From an uncultured Oscillospiraceae bacterium (GTDB lineage Bacteria; Bacillota; Clostridia; Oscillospirales; Oscillospiraceae), in the NCBI GenBank assembly GCA_934630555.1, contig CAKTXB010000047.1, positions 1-11,344 of the forward strand: a stretch of DNA of 11,344 nt, given 5' to 3'. Each line of letters begins with the position of its first letter. Position 1 is the stretch's first letter. Shown piece after piece: positions 7,085 to 11,344 of the stretch. The position numbers and the translations under genes were made by a program. Under the pieces are notes generated by a model that saw only the letters and a list, made by a program, of their open reading frames with translations, was not told where the DNA came from and ran no database searches.

Positions 7085-8142
7085 CGTGCGCCTCCGTCGT
7101 GCAGCCATGCGGGCACATCGGCAACGGCGGCGGGTTCGATGCGGCAGTGACCGGGCGCGTCGGGCACGATGAGGTGGATGCTGCTGCCCTCGATCTTTTT
7201 ATCGGCGCAAAGCGCGCCGTAGAGCATATCGCAGGAAAAGTCGGTGGTCTGCGGCAGGCCGTACTGCGTGAGCAGGCTGGTGAGCGTGTCCAGCACGCAC
7301 TGCGGGCACAGACCGCGGCGCACGGCGGCGCGCGTCATCATGGCCATGCCGATGGCCACGGCGCTGCCGTGGGAGACGGCAAAGCGGCTGCACGCCTCCA
7401 CAGCGTGGCCGAACGTGTGGCCGAAGTTCAGAAGCTGGCGCTGGCCGTGGTCAAATTCATCGGCCGATACGACATCGCGCTTCATGGCAACGCACGTGGC
7501 GATCACATGGGCCAGCTGGTCACGCGCGGGCGTTTGGGCCAGCTCCTGCAAAAAGGCGGCGTTACCCAGCATTCCGTATTTGATGACCTCGGCGCAGCCG
7601 TCGCGGTAAATGGCGTCGGGCAGCGTTTTCAGCGTGTCGGGGTCACACAGCACGAGCGCGGGCTGGTGGAAGCTGCCGGCAAGGTTTTTGCCCGCGGGCA
7701 GGTCGATGGCCGTTTTGCCGCCGACGGAGGAATCGACCGCGGCCAGCAGCGTGGGGGGGATCTGGACATAGCGCACGCCGCGCAGATAGGTGGCGGCGGC
7801 AAAGCCCGTGAGGTCGCCCACAACACCGCCGCCCAGGGCGATGAGCACGTCTGTGCGCGTCAGGCGCTTTTCGGCCAGAAAGTTTAGAAGTTCGGCGTAG
7901 GTGGTGAGGTTTTTTGACGCCTCGCCGTGCGGAAAGACAAAGGGAACGACGCGGTAGCCCGCAGTCTCCAGCCCGGTGCAGACGGCTGCGCCATAGAGCG
8001 GGAACACGGTGTCGTCGGATACAACGGCGGCAGTCTGCCCGCCGCAGACGGCGCGGATGCGCGCCCCGGCGCTTTGCAGCAGGCCGGAGGCGATCTCAAC
8101 GTTATAGGGCGTGTGGGTCGCGATCTTGATGGTCTGCATCAT
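7081..8142 (-). CDS. aroB: 3-dehydroquinate synthase
   Basis: This encodes a 353-residue dehydroquinate synthase, an NAD- and metal-dependent enzyme converting DAHP to 3-dehydroquinate (step 2). Seen in the sequence: P-H-G-E-A-S-K-N (71-78); NAD-binding G-G-G-V-V-G-D (104-110); [15 protein letters not shown] (129-143) with the substrate-contacting Asp137 and Lys143; [10 protein letters not shown] (152-161); and the metal ligands Glu185 (A-E-V-I-K-Y-G), His242 (G-H-T-F-G-H) and His258 (S-H-G-S). The 16-residue gap between the two histidines is the same as in characterised enzymes. The ATG at 8140-8142 overlaps the tyrA stop as ATGA and has GGAGG 7 nt upstream; a second ATG follows immediately and cannot be excluded. 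All catalytic positions look intact. Confidence 0.96.
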   Translation of the reverse strand: MMQTIKIATHTPYNVEIASGLLQSAGARIRAVCGGQTAAVVSDDTVFPLYGAAVCTGLETAGYRVVPFVFPHGEASKNLTTYAELLNFLAEKRLTRTDVLIALGGGVVGDLTGFAAATYLRGVRYVQIPPTLLAAVDSSVGGKTAIDLPAGKNLAGSFHQPALVLCDPDTLKTLPDAIYRDGCAEVIKYGMLGNAAFLQELAQTPARDQLAHVIATCVAMKRDVVSADEFDHGQRQLLNFGHTFGHAVEACSRFAVSHGSAVAIGMAMMTRAAVRRGLCPQCVLDTLTSLLTQYGLPQTTDFSCDMLYGALCADKKIEGSSIHLIVPDAPGHCRIEPAAVADVPAWLHDGGAR

Positions 8143-8969
8143 CCGTCGACCTCCTCTTTACGGCGTTTGCCGTCTTCCAGCAGCTGCTGGAGGCGCGGCA
8201 GGTCATTTTGCGTGATCGCATCGCGGTACTCGGTGAGGCTGGCGATGAGCCAGTCAAGCTCCTGCGCCAGAAAATCGCCGTTTTCCAAAAACAGCTCGGC
8301 CCACATGGGGGCGTTGAGCCACGCGACGCGGGTGAGGTCTTTATAGCTGCCGGCGGAAAAGCCCTTGTGCGCGTTGGCGGTGGGGCTTTTGATGTAGGCG
8401 TTGGACACCACGTGCGCCAGCTGCGAGGTAAAGGCGATCATCTCGTCGTGCTGCTCGGCCGTGGTGACGGAGAAGCGGCCAAAGCCGGCCGGCTCCAGAA
8501 GCTTTTCCACGCGGGCCAGCAGCACGATGTCGTCATAACGCGGCGGCACGAGCACCATGGGCGCGCGGTGATAGAGATTGGAGCGGGCGGCGGCAAAGCC
8601 GCTCAAGTGACTGCCCGCCATGGGGTGGCCGCCCACATAGAGAAAGCCGTATCGTTCCGCCAGCGGCATGAGGGCGCGGCACACCACGCGCTTTGTGCCG
8701 CAGCAGTCGATGACGACCGGCTTTTTGCCGATGACGGGCGCCATCTGGCGGACGTATTCCACAGCGGCCTGCGGGGTGATGCAGACGAGGATCAGGTCGC
8801 AGGCCGCGATGTTTTCGCGTGTGAGCGCGCCGTCCACCGCGCCGTAGATCTCGGCAAAGGAGAGGACGGTGGCGTTTTGGTCATGCGCAAGTACCTGCCA
8901 GCCCGCTTCGTGATATGCCTTGGCAAACGAGCCGCCGATGAGGCCAAGGCCGACGATGCCGGCGATCAT
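8139..8969 (-). CDS. tyrA: Prephenate dehydrogenase, short form without ACT domain
   Basis: This encodes a 276-residue enzyme that oxidatively decarboxylates prephenate to 4-hydroxyphenylpyruvate, the tyrosine branch. Residues 1-165 form a Rossmann domain beginning G-L-G-L-I-G-G-S (7-14); Asp30 at the end of the second strand suggests NAD+ rather than NADP+. G-H-P-M-A-G-S (114-120) carries the catalytic His115. The C-terminal helical domain has Q-L-A-H-V-V (183-188) with His186 and D-L-T-R-V-A (211-216) with Arg214, positions used for prephenate binding in related enzymes. The protein ends where many Firmicute TyrA proteins (about 370 residues) continue into an ACT domain, so direct Tyr control through that domain is not expected. 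Arogenate as substrate cannot be excluded. The start overlaps the aroF stop as ATGA. No good Shine-Dalgarno precedes it, which points to coupling with aroF translation. Confidence 0.93.
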   Translation of the reverse strand: MIAGIVGLGLIGGSFAKAYHEAGWQVLAHDQNATVLSFAEIYGAVDGALTRENIAACDLILVCITPQAAVEYVRQMAPVIGKKPVVIDCCGTKRVVCRALMPLAERYGFLYVGGHPMAGSHLSGFAAARSNLYHRAPMVLVPPRYDDIVLLARVEKLLEPAGFGRFSVTTAEQHDEMIAFTSQLAHVVSNAYIKSPTANAHKGFSAGSYKDLTRVAWLNAPMWAELFLENGDFLAQELDWLIASLTEYRDAITQNDLPRLQQLLEDGKRRKEEVDG

Positions 8970-9970
8970 GCCTGTACGGCCGCGCGGACGGCGGCCACCT
9001 TGCGGGCAACTTGCGTGAACTGCTCCGGCGTGAGCGACTGCGCGCCGTCACACAGGGCGTGCATGGGGTCGTTGTGGACCTCGATCATGAGGCCGTCCGC
9101 GCCGCAGGCCGCGCCGGCCAGCGCCATGGGCTCGACCATGCGGGCAATGCCGGTGGCGTGGCTGGGGTCTACGATCACAGGCAGGTGCGACAGCTCGTGC
9201 AGCATGGGCACGGCGGACAGGTCCAGCGTGTTGCGCGTGAGCGTTTCATAGGTGCGGATGCCGCGCTCGCAGAGGATGACCTGCTCATTGCCGCTGGCCA
9301 TGACGTATTCGGCGCTCATGAGCAGCTCCGTCATGGTGTTGGCAAGCCCGCGCTTGAGCAAGATCGGCTTGTGGAGCTTGCCAAGCTCCTGCAGCAGGTC
9401 AAAGTTCTGCATATTGCGCGCGCCGACCTGAATGACGTCAACATCCTCAAACAGATCCAGCGCGCTGACGCTCATGATCTCCGTGACGATGGGCAGGCCC
9501 GTTTCGCGGCGGGCGATCTTCAGCAGCTCCAGCCCGCCCTCCTTTAGACCCTGGAAGGCGTAGGGCGAGGTACGGGGCTTGAAGGCGCCGCCGCGCAGCA
9601 GCTTGGCGCCCGCTGCCTTTACGGCCTTGGCCACGCCTACGATCTGTTCTTCCGATTCCACCGAGCACGGGCCGGCGATCAGGCAGAAATTGCCGCCGCC
9701 GATCTTGGCGTCGCCGACGGTGATGACGGTGTCCTCCGGGTGGAATTTGCGGTTGCAGCATTTGAACGGGTCGGTCACGCGTTTGACGGACTCCACGATG
9801 TCCAGACTGCTGATGAGATCCAGATCCAGCGAGCGCGTATCGCCGATCAGGCCGAGAATGGTGTGATATTCACCGACGGAGATGTGCACGCCGAGGTTCT
9901 GCGCGCGGAACCATTCGATGAGCTGATTCTTTCGTTCTTCCGAGGTGGTGGGTTTGAGAATGACGACCAT
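8966..9970 (-). CDS. aroF: 3-deoxy-7-phosphoheptulonate (DAHP) synthase, type I-beta with ferredoxin-like domain
   Basis: This encodes a 334-residue DAHP synthase condensing PEP and erythrose 4-phosphate, the entry step of the pathway. Residues 1 to about 65 are a ferredoxin-like regulatory domain as in Thermotoga maritima DAHP synthase (338 residues), where Tyr and Phe inhibit. The rest is a TIM barrel: A-G-P-C-S-V-E (99-105) with metal ligand Cys102; [13 protein letters not shown] (124-136) with Arg126, Lys131 and Arg133; Q-V-G-A-R-N-M-Q-N (181-189); Lys206 in L-L-K-R-G; E-R-G (235-237); His271 in D-P-S-H; Glu297; and Asp308 in C-D-G. The four metal ligands match the T. maritima set. It is the first structural gene after the leader attenuator. 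The start at 9968-9970 has a perfect AGGAGG (9979-9984) 8 nt upstream. Confidence 0.96.
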   Translation of the reverse strand: MVVILKPTTSEERKNQLIEWFRAQNLGVHISVGEYHTILGLIGDTRSLDLDLISSLDIVESVKRVTDPFKCCNRKFHPEDTVITVGDAKIGGGNFCLIAGPCSVESEEQIVGVAKAVKAAGAKLLRGGAFKPRTSPYAFQGLKEGGLELLKIARRETGLPIVTEIMSVSALDLFEDVDVIQVGARNMQNFDLLQELGKLHKPILLKRGLANTMTELLMSAEYVMASGNEQVILCERGIRTYETLTRNTLDLSAVPMLHELSHLPVIVDPSHATGIARMVEPMALAGAACGADGLMIEVHNDPMHALCDGAQSLTPEQFTQVARKVAAVRAAVQA

Positions 9971-9992
9971 GGTAAAAGCCTCCTAAGTATAC

Positions 9993-10022
9993 AAAAAACG
10001 GCACAGACTGTAATCTGTGCCG
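9993..10022 (-). terminator. Attenuator terminator (3:4 hairpin) in the aroF leader
   Basis: Read on the minus strand, CGGCACAGA (10014-10022) and TCTGTGCCG (9999-10007) form a perfect 9-bp stem with a 6-nt loop, followed directly by six T residues (9993-9998). This is a textbook intrinsic terminator placed between the leader peptide and aroF, ending 9 nt before the aroF Shine-Dalgarno. On the plus strand the stem is followed by A residues, so it works in the minus direction only. A terminator here, after the promoter and before the first structural gene, makes sense only if it is conditional. Confidence 0.9.
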
Positions 10023-10059
10023 CAAAAAACAATGCCGATTTTTGTGCATCACAAATTAC
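10010..10059 (-). promoter_or_regulatory. Predicted antiterminator (2:3 hairpin) of the aroF leader
   Basis: In the minus-strand RNA, GUAAUUUGUGAUGC (10046-10059) can pair with GCGGCACAGAUUAC (10010-10023) at 13 of 14 positions (two G-U pairs, one A-G mismatch, ten pairs contiguous). The A-rich and U6 stretches inside the 22-nt loop could extend it. Segment 10014-10022 is also the left arm of the terminator, so the two helices exclude each other. The pairing was worked out by hand; no free energies were computed. Confidence 0.75.
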
Positions 10060-10100
10060 CCTTACTATGCGTTCATAGTAAAGTAAAAGTAGTAGGATGC
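10046..10100 (-). promoter_or_regulatory. Predicted protector/pause hairpin (1:2) over the leader peptide codons
   Basis: In the minus-strand RNA, segment 10074-10086 (UUACUUUACUAUG) pairs with 10056-10069 through 13 base pairs with one bulged G (10060) around an AACG loop. An outer 5-bp helix, GCAUC (10096-10100) with GAUGC (10046-10050), can close it. The 5' arm contains Phe and Tyr codons of the leader peptide, and the 3' arm uses bases needed for the antiterminator, the arrangement of a trp-type 1:2 hairpin. Confidence 0.65.
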
Positions 10101-10121
10101 AGCAAAAATGGTGTGGTCCAT
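10065..10121 (-). CDS. Tyr/Phe-rich leader peptide of the aromatic operon
   Basis: This is an 18-codon ORF encoding MDHTIFAASYYFYFTMNA, ending in tandem stops (TAG at 10065-10067, TAA at 10062-10064). AGGAG (10131-10135) lies 9 nt before the ATG, and the -10 of a strong promoter lies 36 nt upstream of the ATG. Six of 18 residues are Tyr or Phe, five of them consecutive at positions 10-14 (Y-Y-F-Y-F, bases 10080-10094). The codons sit at the start of RNA that can fold into alternative hairpins ending in a terminator. The expected role is to be translated and sense charged tRNA-Tyr and tRNA-Phe: a ribosome stalled at 10080-10094 would open the first hairpin and favour antitermination, while one reaching the stop would cover part of 10046-10059 and favour termination. 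The peptide itself probably has no function. I recognise the mechanism, not this sequence. Confidence 0.88.
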   Translation of the reverse strand: MDHTIFAASYYFYFTMNA

Positions 10122-10156
10122 GACAGAATTCTCCTGAATACTTTGATCCTGCGTGT

Positions 10157-10185
10157 ATTCTACCGCGGGGTGCGGAAAATGTCAA
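10157..10185 (-). promoter_or_regulatory. Sigma-A type promoter of the aromatic operon
   Basis: On the minus strand a consensus TTGACA (10180-10185) and TAGAAT (10157-10162, one base from TATAAT) are separated by exactly 17 bp. Transcription should start near 10150, giving an attenuated RNA of about 158 nt and an aroF leader of about 180 nt. A strong promoter agrees with control occurring after initiation. Confidence 0.85.
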
Positions 10186-10228
10186 CAGCAAAGTGCATCG
10201 TGAAAGAAAAAGATCGTATCCGTTCCCC

Positions 10229-10257
10229 TTGTTTTTTTGCGCGGATTGTGGTATTTC
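10229..10257 (+). promoter_or_regulatory. Possible weak promoter for the flavoprotein gene
   Basis: TTGTTT (10229-10234) and TATTTC (10252-10257) with 17-bp spacing lie in the short AT-rich patch before the plus-strand gene, with an expected start near 10264. Both hexamers deviate from consensus, and other alignments in this patch are nearly as good. It would be divergent from the aro promoter, about 45 bp away. Confidence 0.3.
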
Positions 10258-10294
10258 TAAATTACAAACAGATTTGGAAGGGAGCGTTTTGGGA

Positions 10295-10918
10295 ATGAAG
10301 GTATTTCTGGTGAACGGCAGCCCGCATGAGCATGGGTGCACGGACGCGGCGCTGCAGGAGGTGGCGGGCGCGCTGCAAAGGGGCGGCGTGGAGACGGAGA
10401 TCTTCTGGATCGGCAAAAAGCCGCTGGGCGGCTGCGTGGCCTGCGGCGCGTGCGGAAAGCTCGGCAAATGCGCGTTTGACGACGCGGTGAACGAGTTTGC
10501 AGCGCTGGCGCAGGGGGCGGACGGGTTCGTGTTCGGCTCGCCGGTGCATTACGCGGCGGCGTCGGGCAACATGACGGGCTTTTTGGACCGGCTGTTTTAT
10601 TCCGCGCCAAAGGACACGTTCCGGCTCAAGCCCGCGGCGGTGGTCGTGAGCGCGCGGCGCGGCGGCACGACGGCGGCGTATGAGCAGCTGCTCAAATACC
10701 CCGGCATTTCTGAAATGCCCATCATTTCCTCGCGCTATTGGAACATGGTGCACGGCGCAACGGCGGACGAGGCGCGGCAGGACGCGGAGGGCATGGCCTG
10801 TATGCGCGTGCTGGGCGCGAATATGGCGTATTTTTTGCGCTGCCGTGCGGCGGCGGAGGCGGCGGGCATCGCACTGCCGGAGGAAGAACCGCGCGTTTGG
10901 ACGAACTTCATTCGCTGA
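10295..10918 (+). CDS. NADPH-dependent FMN reductase / iron-sulfur flavoprotein-like oxidoreductase
   Basis: This encodes a 207-residue flavodoxin-fold protein. The first strand M-K-V-F-L-V-N-G-S-P is followed by an FMN phosphate loop (N-G-S-P-H-E-H-G, 7-14), and a second flavin-contacting segment G-S-P-V-H-Y lies at about residue 80, as in the FMN reductase family. Between them is a compact cysteine cluster, Cys47-x2-Cys50-x2-Cys53-x5-Cys59, the CX2CX2CX4-7C pattern that binds a 4Fe-4S cluster in iron-sulfur flavoproteins of the Methanosarcina Isf type; a cluster here is inferred. The likely role is cytoplasmic electron transfer or NAD(P)H-dependent reduction, substrate unknown. I chose the ATG at 10295 because GGAAGGGAG (10276-10284) precedes it and the family starts at this strand; the frame opens earlier (10193) without a ribosome binding site. 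It is divergent from the aro operon and 37 nt upstream of the phosphodiesterase gene. Confidence 0.88.
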   Translation: MKVFLVNGSPHEHGCTDAALQEVAGALQRGGVETEIFWIGKKPLGGCVACGACGKLGKCAFDDAVNEFAALAQGADGFVFGSPVHYAAASGNMTGFLDRLFYSAPKDTFRLKPAAVVVSARRGGTTAAYEQLLKYPGISEMPIISSRYWNMVHGATADEARQDAEGMACMRVLGANMAYFLRCRAAAEAAGIALPEEEPRVWTNFIR

Positions 10919-10955
10919 GCGGAGCATTTTACAGACAGAAAAGGAAGCTATACTT

Positions 10956-11344
10956 ATGAAACTGATGATCGCATCGGACATCCACGGCTCGGCGTTTTGG
11001 TGCGCGCGGATGCTGGAACGATTTGAACGCGAGGGCGCGGAGAAGCTGATCTTACTGGGCGATGTGCTGTATCACGGGCCGCGGAACGATCTGCCGCAGG
11101 AATACGCGCCCAAGCAGGTCATTGCCATGCTCAACCCGCTGGCGGAGAAAATTCTGGCTGTGCGCGGCAACTGCGACTGCGAGGTCGATCAGATGGTGCT
11201 GGATTTCCCGGTGCTGGCGGATTACGGCGTGCTGTTTTTAAACGGACGGACAGTGTATCTGACGCACGGGCACGTCATCAACAAGGAAAAGACCATCCCG
11301 TTCGTGCGGGGCGGCATTTTGCTGCACGGGCACACGCACGTGCC
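10956..11344 (+). CDS. yfcE: YfcE-type metallophosphoesterase, 5' part only
   Basis: The first 129 codons of a calcineurin-like metallophosphoesterase are visible; the right edge cuts the gene, and relatives are about 180 residues. All metal-site motifs fall in the visible part: S-D-I-H-G (7-11) with Asp8 and His10, L-L-G-D (33-36) with Asp36, G-N-C-D (71-74) with Asn72, T-H-G-H (103-106), and G-H-T-H (125-128). E. coli YfcE hydrolyses artificial phosphodiesters in a Mn-dependent manner, and its physiological substrate is unclear; the same applies here. The ATG at 10956-10958 has AAGGAAG upstream (from about 10941), and the gene lies 37 nt after the flavoprotein gene with no terminator seen between, so co-transcription is likely. 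No signal peptide is present, so it should be cytoplasmic. Confidence 0.92.
   Translation, partial: MKLMIASDIHGSAFWCARMLERFEREGAEKLILLGDVLYHGPRNDLPQEYAPKQVIAMLNPLAEKILAVRGNCDCEVDQMVLDFPVLADYGVLFLNGRTVYLTHGHVINKEKTIPFVRGGILLHGHTHV

Noticed and set aside
7085..7108. Upstream start for aroA adding eight residues
   Set aside because: The added residues are Arg-rich and not family-like, and the start at 7084 gives the same 4-bp overlap and good ribosome binding site as neighbouring genes.
9971..10150. T-box riboswitch in the aroF leader
   Set aside because: The leader is short for a T-box with specifier stem and antiterminator, and no GGTGGNACCGCG motif is present on the transcribed strand. The specifier role is better explained by the translated Tyr/Phe codons.
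10160..10171. ACCGCGG-like sequence on the plus strand resembling part of a T-box motif
   Set aside because: It lies in the spacer of the aro promoter, lacks the preceding GGTGG, and no leader structure surrounds it on the plus strand.
10193..10294. 34-codon upstream extension of the flavoprotein gene
   Set aside because: The family N-terminus starts at 10295, where a strong ribosome binding site is found; the upstream ATG has none and lies before the likely promoter.
10017..10298. 93-codon plus-strand ORF in the intergenic region
   Set aside because: It runs antisense to the leader peptide, attenuator and aro promoter, has no ribosome binding site and no recognisable protein character.
1..11344. 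Mobile elements, CRISPR arrays, tRNA or rRNA genes
   Set aside because: No transposase, integrase, regularly spaced repeats, tRNA-like cloverleaf or rRNA segment was seen. The region is core biosynthetic.

Overview
The window is a gene-dense, GC-rich stretch that looks like a member of the Clostridia, most likely the Oscillospiraceae/Ruminococcaceae. The pointers are a DUF4317 protein (a family I know mainly from Clostridia), strong AGGAGG-type ribosome binding sites, sigma-A-like promoters, and a type I-beta DAHP synthase with an N-terminal ferredoxin-like domain. The assignment is inferred from protein character only.

From right to left on the minus strand, positions 9970 to 1950 hold one tightly packed aromatic amino acid operon: aroF (DAHP synthase), tyrA (prephenate dehydrogenase), aroB, aroA, aroC, pheA (chorismate mutase/prephenate dehydratase), an aroE-aroK fusion and aroQ. 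Together they encode all seven shikimate-pathway steps plus the branches to phenylpyruvate and 4-hydroxyphenylpyruvate. Only the final aminotransferase and the tryptophan branch are absent. Five of the seven junctions are 4-bp ATGA overlaps, one is a 14-bp overlap and one is a directly abutting TGAATG, so translation is probably coupled throughout.

The most interesting part is the roughly 190-bp leader before aroF (9971-10185, minus strand). A near-consensus promoter (TTGACA, 17 bp, TAGAAT) is followed by a short ORF with its own Shine-Dalgarno, encoding the 18-residue peptide MDHTIFAASYYFYFTMNA with a Tyr-Tyr-Phe-Tyr-Phe run. Next come RNA segments that can form three mutually exclusive hairpins, ending in an intrinsic terminator just upstream of aroF. 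This has the architecture of a ribosome-mediated (trp/phe-type) transcription attenuator sensing charged tRNA-Tyr and tRNA-Phe. In Firmicutes such operons are more usually controlled by T-box riboswitches, and no T-box signature is present here.

After aroQ, a terminator hairpin (1906-1940) closes the operon. A strong extended -10 promoter overlaps the aroQ stop codon and would start transcription inside that terminator's stem. It serves a second minus-strand unit: a DUF4317 protein, 5-formyltetrahydrofolate cyclo-ligase, and the first 59 codons of a small membrane protein cut by the left edge.

On the plus strand, divergent from the aro operon, lie an NADPH-dependent FMN reductase/iron-sulfur flavoprotein-like gene (10295-10918) and the first 129 codons of a YfcE-type metallophosphoesterase (10956 to the right edge). 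I saw no rRNA, tRNA, CRISPR array, transposase, prophage or attachment site.
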